From positions 9,596,634 through 9,660,633 of the forward strand of contig OU452235.1 of NCBI GenBank assembly GCA_911728455.2: 64,000 nucleotides of DNA, given 5' to 3'. Under the pieces are notes generated by a model. That model ran no database searches. It worked only from the letters and a program-made list of their open reading frames with translations, and was not told the DNA's origin. The stretch comes from Marthasterias glacialis. Its lineage: Eukaryota > Echinodermata > Asteroidea > Forcipulatida > Asteriidae. The position numbers were made by a program, and so were the translations under genes. Positions 1 through 13,000 of this stretch are shown in pieces. How positions within the stretch are numbered: the first letter of the stretch is position 1; the number at the start of each line of letters is the position of its first letter.

Positions 1-779
1 AACACTGTTTAAAAAATAATAAAAAGAGTCCTTTTTAAATTTCAAATCTTTATCTATCCATCAAGTTATTTTATACCTTGGTCTTAAGTGTTAAATAATT
101 GATGCAAATTTGTTGATGTAGGCCGACCTTGACAAACCATCATGGATGGCAAATGTACGGCAACGGCGTCACCTTATTTTATAAAAATTTCTTACCAAAC
201 AAATTAACTACGGGGGTACTACTTAACAATTAAATAACACTGATAAAAAGTTACATTATTATTTATATTAATGAGGAGGTATACAAATATACATACCTCT
301 TTATTCCAGTTCTACACAAGTGATTATCGTATACAATTTCATGGTTTCATTTAGCATGTTTATCAGTTGTAATCAAAGCCGAGCAGTGAAAACGATATCA
401 TTTCATGGACACGCAAGACTAGACAAGGCACTGCTGGCACTGCGTTATTTTGTAAGAAATTTGCATATCAGGTGTGTTTATTGTTGTGTACATACAAGAG
501 TACATGAAGCTACAAAATGCAGCGCGGTCCGTGCCAGGCCAGCCACGCACGTAGGACGGCTCGCCGTAAACAATCGCGTTACTGTTGCTTAGACACTGTG
601 GCTCTTTAATGGTTTTAAAATTTTAAAATTTGTTTTAAAAAATACACTATTTTTTAACACGTATATGTATTAAAAGAATAATAGTCAACAATGTAGTATA
701 AAAGTAATTTGATGCAATTATACAATTTCTTTGATTTGAAGTACACGTAAATTTAAGTACTCATTTTTAAATATAGCTT
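1..779. other. Upstream flank, no gene recognised
   Basis: AT-rich flank upstream of NIP7. A short CpG-richer patch sits near 515-580. An open frame at 320-592 gives no protein I recognise and starts inside low-complexity AT sequence, so I do not call it. An exon of an upstream gene cannot be excluded. Confidence 0.4.
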
Positions 780-797
780 GAACAAGGATCACTTTTT

Positions 798-991
798 TTC
801 GCGCCTGCGCATTAAATCAATACCACACGTGGGGGAAAGTCAAATGAATCTGTGCTGTACTGTACAAAATGCTGCTGTGTGTTACTTGACTTAGGATTGA
901 CTATCGTTTATCAAGTTTCATAACAGCATTTCAGTATTATACGTTCAAACTTTTTATCTCAATCTAACGTCACATATAACTGGAACTCAAG
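798..991 (+). promoter_or_regulatory. Putative NIP7 core promoter with NRF1-like site and E-box
   Basis: Within 200 bases upstream of the NIP7 start codon lie CGCGCCTGCGCA (800-811), close to the NRF1 consensus, and a CACGTG E-box (826-831). Both are typical of TATA-less housekeeping and ribosome-biogenesis promoters. The assignment is inferred from motif and position only; no transcription start can be read from the sequence. Confidence 0.4.
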
Positions 992-1047
992 ATGAGACCG
1001 CTCACTGAGGAGGAGACCAAATTAGTCTTCGAAAAATTGTCAAAATA
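992..1047 (+). CDS. NIP7 coding exon 1
   Basis: Residues 1-18 plus two bases of Tyr19. The ATG is followed by RPLTEEETK, the invariant NIP7 start. The donor is ATA/GTAAGT. The first fold-back palindrome begins only 57 bases downstream. Confidence 0.95.
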
Positions 1048-4000
1048 GTAAGTTAACGTATACATACTTAGCAATAGCACTGTTATTTAGTTAACTTTAG
1101 ACCTAGACCCAGTAACTGGGGCGCTGTACTCCTTTTTGAGATTTTGACATTAGTACAGCGCCCCAGTTACTGGGTCTAATTTAGACCCAGAAATGTGTAA
1201 CTGGGGCGCTGTACTCCTTTTTTAAAAATGTTGACATTGTCGGTCGTACTAGCTAGTACGACCGACAATGTCTTATGTTTTAAAAAGGAGTACAGCGCCC
1301 TAGCCCCACTAGTGTGGCAAGGATTTTTGACATCGGTTGAATCCTTAGCCACACGTCCAAGCCTATCTTTTGTGCAGCTCGTCCCCCAATCCGCCGCATC
1401 GAAACCGAACGGGTGCGGCGCTGGATTTTAACCAACTAAATGTGTCCACGTACCTCTTAGCTTCCCTCCGGTACTTTGGCTGTTGAAGTTTCTAACTTTA
1501 TTAAGGGCAAATAATCATTTGAATTTGGCTCAAAATTACTCCACACGAATAGACATCGGCTAGCGATCGGGGCCATTTTGATTACCCAGAATGCAATGCC
1601 ATCACGAAATCACGTGTGGCGCGCGAGAGTATAAAACAATTTCAGAATGGAGTCAGCAAAAAGTGCAAGTACCAAACTATGCGTGCATGCAACCGATGCC
1701 ATGCATAGATTTGGTGCATGCACTTTTTCTGACTCCATGCATTTTGTATTCTAAGCTGTTTCATTAGCTGTAGCTGTCACGTGAAACAACCGCTGAATTG
1801 TTTTTGCACTCTCGTGACTTCGTGATGGCATTGCATTCTGGGTAATCAAAATGGCCCCGATCGCTAGCCGATATCTATTCGTGTGGAGTAATTTTGAGCC
1901 AAATTCAAATGATTATTTGCCCTTAATAAGGTTAGTAACTTCAACAGCCAACGTACCGGAGGGAAGCTAAGAGGTACGTGGACACATTTAGTTGGTTAAA
2001 ATCCAGCGCCGCACCCGTTCGGTTTCGATGCGGCGGATTGGGGGACAAGCTGCACAAAAGATAGGCTTGGACGTGTGGCTAAGGATTCAACCGATGTCAA
2101 AAATCCTTGCCACACTAGTGGGGCTAACAGCGCCCCAGTTACTGGGTCTAACTTAGACCCAGTAACTGGGGCGCTGTACTCCTTTTTTGAGATTTTTGAC
2201 ATTATCTGTCGTACTAGCGCCCCAGTCCGTGGTATATATGGAAAGTGCTCCGATTCGGAGTCCGAAGCGGTTTTTTTCTGAATCAGTTACAAAATTGTCA
2301 AAATTGCAACAAGGACTCGACAGAATTGCTTGAAAATCGTCTACTGGCTTCTCCAAGTATCTACGGTGAAATAAAATGCAGTTAATTGTACTCACGATCA
2401 TTTTTGGTCCTCCAAATCGATGATTATTAGCCCACTATCACGCATATATCAAATTTGCCGTTAGAATCGCCATTTTGAATGTGATACTCAACGACCGTTT
2501 CCTTATGTCTAAAACGCTGCGAGGATTGCGTGTTCGCTGAGGCCCTGACCTTCATATTGTTTTCCGCGCAGTCAACGCAGGATACCAGGCTGTGTGTAGC
2601 GCCAATGTTCGCTGATGCCCTGACATTCATATTGATTTGCGCAGTCAACGCAGGATACCAGGCTACACAGCTGGTATCCTGCATTGACTGCGCAAATCAA
2701 TATGAATGTCAGGGCATCAGTGAACATTGGCGCTACACACAGCCTGGTATCCTGCGTTGACTGCGCGGAAAACAATATGAAAGTCAGGGCCTCAGCGAAC
2801 ACGCAATCCTCGCAGCGTTTTAGACATAAGGAAACGGTCGTCGAGTATCACATTCAAAATGGCGATTCTAACGGCAAATTTGATATATGCGTGATAGTGG
2901 GCTAATAATCATCGATTTGGAGGACCAAAAATGATCGTGAGTACAATTAACTGCATTTTATTTCACCGTAGATACTTGGAGAAGCCAGTAGACGATTTTC
3001 AAGCAATTCTGTCGAGTCCTTGTTGCAATTTTGACAATTTTGTAACTGATTCAGAAAAAAACCGCTTCGGACTCCGAATCGGAGCACTTTCCATATATAC
3101 CACGGACTGGGGCGCTAGTACGACAGATAATGTCAAAAATCTCAAAAGAGGAGTACAGCGCCCCAGTTACTGGGTCTAGGTCTAACTACTATTATTTATT
3201 AATACTTACCAGTCTTACACCAACACTGTGTTACTGTTAGTAAAAATACACTTGTGACTTGGTTGGACCCAGGCAGTGCACCCTGGGCTGGGGCACTGTA
3301 TACTCCTAGAACTATGAGGTTCGTTCCGCTATCGTCTCCACGAGCCTCATAGAGTGATATGTACAAAATCCTATTCGAAACTTTCTGCCCTTCACGTTTA
3401 CATGGCTACAGTTCTTTTTTGAAATCAGATCTCGCCAAAACTAGGCTCTATGTGTTCTTTCAACTCTGATCGAGCGTTGCACTGGTCCAGAAAATCCACT
3501 CCGCAAACTAAAAGTTGTTAAAAAGTGATAAATTCTCACTGCAATTCAGATCCCATTCAAACAGTATTGCAACAAATATGGCGACCGGAGTTGCAAAATT
3601 AACTGGTATGCTGCTATGCGGTGCGCTGGTCCTATGGGCTGGTTCCGCGTACCAGTTAATTTAAAAAAATTTAAATTAACTGGTACGCGGAACCAGCCCA
3701 TAGGACCAGCGCACGGCATAGCAGCATACCAGTTAATTTTGCAACTCCGGTCGCCATATTTGTTGCAATACTGTTTGAATGGGATCTAAATTACGGTGAG
3801 AATTTATCACTTTTTAACAACTTTTAGTTTGCGGAGTGGATTTTCTGGACCAGTGCAACGCTCGATCAGAGTTGAAAGAACACATAGAGCCTAGTTTTGG
3901 CGAGATCTGATTTCAAAAAAGAACTGTAGCCATGTAAACGTGAAGGGCAGAAAGTTTCGAATAGGATTTTGTACATATCACTCTATGAGGCTCGTGGAGA

Positions 4001-7000
4001 CGATAGCGGAACGAACCTCATAGTTCTAGGAGTAGGGCACTGTACTCCTTTTTGGGAGACTTTGACATCGGTCGTACTAGCACTACCACTAGCAGTGCTA
4101 GTGCCACTAGCACTGCTGTAGTGGTAGTGCTAGTACGACCGATGTCAAAATCCCCCAAAAAGGAGTACAGTAGCACTAGCACTTACCAGTATCAGTATCT
4201 GTAGCTTTCTGCACAAACAACACCCATTCGGGTTATCACGTGTACAGTTAGCATGACCGATAATGTCAAAATATAAAAAAAGGAGCACAGTGCCCCCAGT
4301 TACCAAGTCAAAGTTACACTGAGTAATCTGCAGATGAGTTATTCTTCATCAAATAATTCAGTTAAGTCCAGACTCCAGAGTTTATATTCATACGTCGTCA
4401 TAAAAAATGCAGTACTCCAGTACAGTACACCGGCTTTCTTTTTAGTAAACGTTAACATGTCAAGCCATAACGGCACATTTTGGGGGAACTTAGAAATTTT
4501 ACCGTGAGGCATGAGAAAGTTATTAACTGTTATTAACTGCTTATGTAGTTCCCCGCACCAAATTTAAGACATTGTCGTTGACATTGTGATGACACATGGA
4601 CGAGATGGGAATGAGACCATTTAAGAATTTCGGACTTAAATTCCCTTTAAGACAAACCCTTGAGACTGAGACTGAGATGGCCCCATGAATAGTGCCAATA
4701 TGCTGGACTACCTCCGCCTCTTGGCCCTACAAACGCTGTCGCCCAAAATCAGACATCAACTTTCGAATTGAAACTTACATTTTTGGGGCAAAATTTTTCC
4801 ATCGATGATCTTTTCATCATTGCGCAAGAGTCTCAAGTACATTAGACCCGAGGTATAATGACTTATTTTGGTGAAATTTCATGAATAATCTCAGAGCTGA
4901 TACTAACACAAACATCGTCGGCGCCATGTTATTGATGGTTGCTGTTGTGCATGTGAGCTGTACAGCACTATGAGATGACTCGTTGTACTCCTGCTCTAGA
5001 CTTTATTCCAGTCTTCTTAACACAAGATAGCCCCACTAGTGTGGCAAGGATTTTTTACATCGGATGAATCTTTAGCCACACGCCCAACCATATCTTTCGT
5101 GCAGCATTACCAGCAAGTCGCCGCCGCGAGACCTAGCAGGTGTGGCGCTGGATTTTAACCAACAAAGTGTGTTCCCTTACCTCTTAGCTTCCCTCCGGTG
5201 CTTCGGATGTTGAAGTTACGCACCTTTTTAAAGGTTTTTGCAAATAATTTTCAATTTGCTCAGAGACTTCTTCTTCGCGGTTGCATCGCAGCCATGATGG
5301 TGTTGCACATGTGTGCTGTCATGGCTGTACACCACTATGACTGGTACTTCTCTAGTCTTTTTCATGTTGCTGTTCGTGCTGCTCTGAACAGAAGACTTCT
5401 GGAAGAAAGACTAGAGGAGCAACCATCATGACTCCGACGACGTTTGAACGTGTCAGCTTTGGGGGGAATTTTTTATAAAATTCCCCCCAAATCAGTCACC
5501 ACATCTCGGATCTAATGTACTCCAGACTTTTGAGCAATAACCAAGAGATCATCGAGGGAAAACATTTGGCAAAAAAATGTAATGTAATGTAAGTTTCGAT
5601 TTGAAAGTTGGTCTCTCAATCTGGTCCATAGCGTGTGTAGAGTCAAGAAGTGGAGGTAGTCCAGCATATTGGCACTAATTGTGGGGCTATTTTGACCTCG
5701 GCCTTTTCCTGTACTAAGTGCTCATAGTGACGTCATACGCATAAAGTCTATAATAGGCCCTAGCCTGTCGTTTGAAGTCTGAGATTGTGCTTAGTTTTTG
5801 TCTGCATCGTCGGTCGTGCAAAATGCTACTGGTATTTGGAATGTTATTACAGAAGAGGGCACTCTTTCAGAGAGACGAAAAACCACTTTCAGAGACTTGA
5901 TCTTGTACAAGAATAACCCTGACTCATGACATGTGCGTTTGAAACAAACAGGGTCCGTGGTTGATATGCAAAACCCATAGGCAACACATTTTTTTGTCAT
6001 TATTAACGATGTACATGGCCACCATGAAGGTAGCTCAGTTTGCATGTTTTTCCCTGTTTCCCCAGTTTTGAGCCAGTCTCAAGCCGAGTTCCAGGGTCGA
6101 GTCACAGATCAATGCCACAAAAAAATGGACTCAAAATCTAGTCTTGAGTCTGAGACCAACCTCAAGTCCTCATGCACTGCAACAAAGTCACCCACTACAA
6201 CAACAAGAACAAAATCACCCCCAGCTAGCAATAGACCGATACAGATTGCGCGACCAATGTTTAGATGTCATCACGTGACCTGTAGTGGGTACTACGTCAT
6301 CTCAGCTGATGGCAAACTATGTCTTATGACAAAAGAGGTTTATTTTTAGTTATGCACTACCGGCGTCGAACAACGATGTAGCCACCCACCTGTAAAAAAA
6401 TAATTAATTTAAAAAAGTTAAGAGCGTTGGAAAAGTGAGCATTTATACCTACATTGTAGCCTTATGGAATTTTAAATACACAAAGGAATCACACAGTTGT
6501 GGAAGGCATTTTCTTTGGATGATTTCAGCTTCGAAATTAAGAAATTCTTGTGTTGAAAAGTGTGTTATCGCGGTTGTGTGGTTCAAACGTTCCGTCATGC
6601 AACTAGTACTACAACATCAGGCACATTTATACGTTACTTGTACAATTTCCAAGACTTGCTGGAACTGTCCTTACTGGCTTTTATTCAGCCACTCGAAGGT
6701 CTCTGGTACAAACTCTGGAATATTTTTCACAGATTTTGAGAAAGACAATCCTCGATCGAATAAACAAAATGCAACAATCATCATGTACCATACTGTATTT
6801 TCCTATGAAGGACGTTGTGTTTATTTACATTCAATACCCACTATAGGTCATGTGACATGGGTCTCTCAATCGGTCTATTGTGTGATTTCAAAGTGGCGGC
6901 CATCTTTTATTACATGTTTTTGTCAATGGAATTTCAATTTTCTGGAGATCAGGCAATGTGCGAACTCTTTTCGGTCACAGTATCTTCATTACTCTTTAGA

Positions 7001-10000
7001 CCCCCTACACTACATGCATAGTCCATGCATGTTGTTTCATGTATTTTCACAGGTCCATTTACGGTTACTCGAATCATCACAAACGGGTACCAGGTTCCAA
7101 AATTATCGGTAAATGCACAGGCCTGCCACATTAACATCAGAAACTTTGTACATGTACAAATGCAATTCTGATTTTGTTCTGTACATGTTAACAGCAACTG
7201 TTCATATTATTGTTTTACAGTTTAACAGCATTGAAGTGATTGTATTGTTAACGGAAAAATACTTTGATCCAAAAAAGGTTCATTCCAAAAGTTATGCAAG
7301 TATATGTACATGTACATGTAGTACACTTACTACAGTGAACAGTAATATAAAGTAATGTGAATATTCTATCTTATCTTCCAATATGTGCTAATCCTCCAAT
7401 CAGATTGCTCAACGGGAGTGTGATAATAAATCATATCATAGTCCCAGTAGTCTATATTGCACTCTGCGTATTTTGAGTATCTTGTGTCTCGCTCCGTATA
7501 CAGACAGTGCAAAATGACGTTCTAAAATTTGCGTGTTGCATGTTTTGCTTTTCATCAAATAATGCTCATCAAATAAGTTGTATTATCTTTCAGTTGACTG
7601 AAGATAAATTTGTTATTACACCCGTGCTCATGGAATACGTGAAACTATAATGTGTCTGTGTCCCATATCCCACTCGGCCTCATGGGATATGGGACACAGA
7701 AGCGCTATATTTTCACGTATTCCACTCGCACTTGTGTGATAACTTATAATGTACTATTTTTTTGATTATTAATATGTACAAATTGTGATCATTAGAAAAG
7801 TAATTTAATCAATTGAATTATTTAACATTCTTAGTGTCACTAGCAACAATTTCCTGATTTATGAATTTCAAAACTTGTAATTTTCTGTTTTTGTAGTATT
7901 GGAGAGAATGTACGGCTGTTGATTGATAGACCCGATGGAACATATTGCTTTAGATTTCACAGAGAACGAGTCTACTATGTCAGGTAAGATAGTACAGGGA
8001 AAGATGCTAACTACTCCAATCATCATCTCTGTTGTTTGGCCCCTAACCCTCCCAGATCAAAAATAGCAAAACAAACTCTCACCATACACACACGCAGCTC
8101 TAGCTCTGCGAGCCCCCAACACACTACGCACACCAGTTGCACATCACAGTCCTAGCATGTGAGCCTTGATGATCTTGTATTCTTCCAGATCTTTCAGTTA
8201 TGGTAATGAGCATGATATACTTGTGATGCGTTGATTACTAAGCTCTCGACCTGTTATAAAGGTCAACATCCATGGCAAATTTTACGCTGCTGATTGGACG
8301 ACTGGAAATTAATATTCATGATCCTTCCAGCTAAACCAGCAATCAGTGGCCTGTGATTGGCTATTAAGATTGATGTATTATTCATGAACAAATAGTTTGC
8401 ATATGCACTCACCCCCCCCCCCATTTTTCGTTATTTCAGAAAAGCAATGAAACACATAAGACAGAATTTACAAGATCATCGAGGCTGTGAGCCTATAGCC
8501 CACGTGCTACGACAGTTTGGTGCAAGCTGTGTGTATGTGGGGAGGGGGAGGGCTCGTGGAAGTAGCACTGCTTTTTTTTCTTTTGTGCTGCCGAAATGTT
8601 CCTTGTATATGCAGTGCAGTTGGTAGTCTTGACCCAAGACATCAGTGATACATAGTTGATAATGCGCCTTCTTTCAGCATTATTTAACAGCATTATTTAA
8701 CCAACTTGACAAGCTCTCACTAATGTCTTGAGAATCATGCAGCATTTGGTTAACTTTTTTGTTGTTTTCTCCCCAGCCTTTCCTAGAGAACCAATCAGCA
8801 CACAATCACAGAAATAAATTTACATACATTATTGTTATTAACGTTATGATCTAGGGTAACAATAATTTGGACATTCACTTTAGCGAGTTGTAACCAAACT
8901 TGGACATGAGGACAACTGACCAAAGCTTGTACTATGCATTGGGTAAAAGGTTACCTAGAGGTCATTTCAATGAAATAATTAAAACTGCTCTTTTTGTCAT
9001 ATTCTCCTGATGAATTTAGCCATATTTGATCAGATGCATCTTGACCACAGTCCCTACAGCCAGCAGGCTGATATTTCTGCTTTGTGAAGCACAGCCATTG
9101 TTCTCTCTAATTTAATGTGTTTCTCTTTTGGTTATTCTGATTAGACAAGACATAATGAAGCGTGCAGCCAGTGTGAGTAGGAAGCAGCTGGTCAGTATGG
9201 GTACATGTTTTGGAAAGATCACCAAGTCAATGAAGTTTCATCTGAATATAACAGCCCTGGACTACCTGGCTCCATATGCAAAGGTATGTTAGTCTAGAAA
9301 AAAAGATGGCCTTGACCGATTGACGCCAGCTTTTTCCAAATTTTTACTGCACCACCGACTGGTTTGTTTTCGGTGAAAAAGCCAAAACTAGTTTTATTGT
9401 GAAATATTATTGTTGAAATGAAACTATGACTAAATGAAGTAAAGACAAGAAACTAAGTGGTCTTTGGTGTGGGATTGACATTTTTCAGTTAAGAAAACTT
9501 GCACAGAAGACCTTGTTCATTATAAACGGTTGTCTCTTTGCATGATAAAACAACCTCCAGTGTCAAGAGATTTCAAAGCAGCATTGGTCATTATATCAAT
9601 GTTTCTTTATTCTAGACATATTTGTGTAAAGAGCCATGTTTGGAAGAAGACAACTGTGCAAATTTAAAATGTAATACTGATTTCTAAAGTCTCTGCAAAA
9701 TGTACAATCACTTTGTATATGGGTCCACCAAGTTGGGACTTTTGTGCAACATTTGTCCATATTATGAAAAGAAATCATTTATTTGACTCAATTATTTCAT
9801 GTAACATTCTCCTTTGTATGTGAAAAAGTTTGTTGAAGTATAAAATTGTTTTAATGTATTTTAATGGAAATTATTATGAAAAATAAAATTCTGGATGTAA
9901 CACAGACACAGTGTCCATGTTACATCCAGAATTTTATTTTTTTAATTTTTCAACACTCAAATATTTAATTATGCAAATTCACTTTTTGCACTAATTACAA

Positions 10001-13000
10001 GGTACAAAATGTACCAGGCAAAACATTTGTTGTGATAGTCAGTGATTAAATACAGCAGAAATGGGGCAGGACTAAAATCATTCAGACGTCATGCAAATGT
10101 CACAAACTGTGTGTCCCAACTTGGTGGAATGACCCAAATTGAAACATTTAAATAAACTTGATAACAACAATTTCTGAGAAAAGAGTTCTAGATTGCTCTA
10201 TATTTCACAAATGTCTGTTCATTTTTGTTTCTTTTCTAGTTTAAGGTGTGGGTGAAGCCAGGGTCAGAACAGTCATTTTTGTATGGTAATCATGTATCAA
10301 AGGCTGGCCTGGGTCGTATCACAGAGAATGCAGGACGCTATCAAGGAGTTGTAGTCTACTCAATGGCAGATATTCCACTGGTAAGTACATGTAGTTGATC
10401 ATAACCCTCTGGTCATTGATTATCAATAATGTAATCATTGTTAGTTAAAAAGTAGGCTCTGGTTGACGTGTATACTCGCAAATGTTTCCCCTGCCTGGAA
10501 ATGGAAGCTGTGTAAAGACGCCATCCCAGTGTAATTTTGGACCAACGGAGCCCATACATTTCCACTGTGGAACGTGCACAGGCCACACACACGCCGTCTA
10601 ATGCTTCGTTTCACCCAACCAAGGACAAACAAAGGTCTTGAATATAATGGCATTTTCTGGCTATTGAGGGTGGTTTTTGTGTAATCCTTTAAAACAGACC
10701 ATGTCCTTTTGTTTCAAGAAGGGGATTATTCATTGTACTTTGGCTCAAAGGAGGTAAGTCAGAGTGAGCCAGCAATCGAGCCATGGTTTCGTGTTTAGTA
10801 CCACTTCTATGCCATAGGTTTTGTAATTCACGCTACGTGAATTTGACATTTTCTCGGTCAAGAAACAAAATTACCTTCCTATAAAAAGAATCTATGTTTT
10901 CTTGGCATTGTCAAGTCTGGGTTTCTTTGTGTCAGCGCTACCCTGAAAGAAAAATGATTCAGGCAATTCCGCCAAAAGAATCTCGCAAGGGAGCTGGGAC
11001 AAAAACTAACATTCCAGCGGCAACTGGTTAAGGACCAGTCTCATGCTGATTAAAGGAGGAAGGAGGTACAGTATGATCCAATAGTTAAAGCAGACGAGCA
11101 TTCAATGATAATGATGACTAGATGTATCAGTAAATGCAACTCTTCCGCAGATCCGCAGATTTCCATGTTTTTGAAAAAAATCCCGCCATTCATGAAAATT
11201 CCGCATTTAAAAATTAAATCCCGCTGAATTAAAAGAAACTTTTAAAAATACAATTACCGCGCGTGAGTTAGAAAAAACAAATACAAGTCATGTACATCAT
11301 GATATTAATGGATAAAGTCTGCCTCCCCCGCAGTTTACATGTGCAAAGGCTTTACACAGTCTAGACACAGACACATTGCTCCTTTTACAGCATATATTCT
11401 ACTACATGTGCAGAGACTGGCTCCTGAGTTTTTTTATTAATGGTTCACGTGTTGGGATGCGGCGGGAAACAGACACTTTGAGAAATTGCAAGCGTGCATC
11501 GTACAGTGAAACATCACTGCATCAATTTGAAATAAAATGGTAAGAAAGGATATCATTGGTCGCAATGGAGGCAAAGATCTGAAGAAAACTGTCGATAGAA
11601 AGGCATAAAGAACACAATGGATTGAAATGGAATTGGTTGGAAAAGCAGGTTGACGAAATTCCTCTTGCTGAAGTTGTTCAAAACTTGACTGGTCAGCTAG
11701 GATGGCGTGTTTGCTGTGCAAATGTGAACATTGTAATAGACCGATTGCGCAACCCAGGTAACGTGACCTGTAGTGGGTATTAAATGTAAACAAACACGTC
11801 ATCCTCCATAGGAAAGTGCGGTAAAGTACATTATGATTGTTGCATTTGTTTATTCGATCGAGGATTGTCTTTCTCAAAATCTGTGACAAATATTCCAGAG
11901 TTTGTACCAGAGACCTTCAAGTGGCTGAATAAAGCCAGTAAGGATAGTTCCAGCAAGTCTTGGAAATTGTACAAGTAACGTATAAATGTGCATGATGTGG
12001 TAGTGTAGTTGCACTATGAAATGTTTGTGCCAGACGACCGCGATCACACACTTTTCAACACAAGAATTTCACAGTTTTGAAGCTGACTCATCCAAAGGAC
12101 AGGCTTTCCAAAACTGTGTGATTCCTTTGTCTATTTGAAATTTCGCAAGGCAAGGTATAAATGCTCACTTTTCCAACGTTCTTTACATATTTTTTTTTAA
12201 GTGATGTACATTACAAACATAATCAAAGGTGGGTGGCTACATCGTCTTCCGATGCCGGTAGTGCATTACTAAAAATAAACCTTTTTTGTAGCAGAGTACT
12301 TGTAGTTTATGAAACAGTAATCAATGTCACAACATATAACTTTAATGAAAGGGCTTGGTAACTGTGTTATTATTACCAAAAGCCGACTGTTGGTGTGACT
12401 CTGTCGGTCATAGCATGTATTTGCATGTAGTTTGCCATCAGCTGAGATGACGTATTACTCACTACAGGTCACGTGATGGCATGTAAACATTGGTCGCACA
12501 ATCGGTCTATTTTCCTCTTTTTGGGGGGGGGGGGGTTGATGAGTTGCATGCCTGATGTATTATAATAAACAACTCCTGCACTGATTTACAACTGTATTTA
12601 CTCCACAAGAAACAACCTTGAAGCATACCACTTGTGGAGAAAAAACAGTAGTTGATGCTCAGCTATACAAGAAAAACATTGTCTGAAAAAATACACACAT
12701 AATAACAAGTAACCTCACATACATGTACATTGTAGCAAAGCACTACTCAGTAATGATGTGAAGTGAAACACAGTAGAAATTGCAAGTATACATGTACATA
12801 TACAATTTGTGAGTTCGGTTTGAATACTTTGTGGTACAGTGACTGTCTTAGTTACAAGTCACCGCTTAAATTTGAATTCCCAGAATAAAGTCAGTGTTGC
12901 TAAGTCACATTGTTTGGGTCAAGCTTTTGCATAGCAACCTCCAGATTGGCAAAGCCTGGTACTGTTGTGCCATACAAAATCATTCAGAATTGTGTATGGG

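Noticed and set aside
2153-3179. Mirror-image frames in FB2 (for example starting [14 protein letters not shown])
   Set aside because: Each appears twice because the arms are inverted copies; short, and without family resemblance.
5198-5431. 77-codon frame [14 protein letters not shown]
   Set aside because: It lies in the core of fold-back FB5; no conserved domain and no splice context.
6435-7112. 225-codon open frame
   Set aside because: It spans the MITE-like family B copy and its flank; the other three copies of the element do not keep the frame, and the peptide has no known domain.
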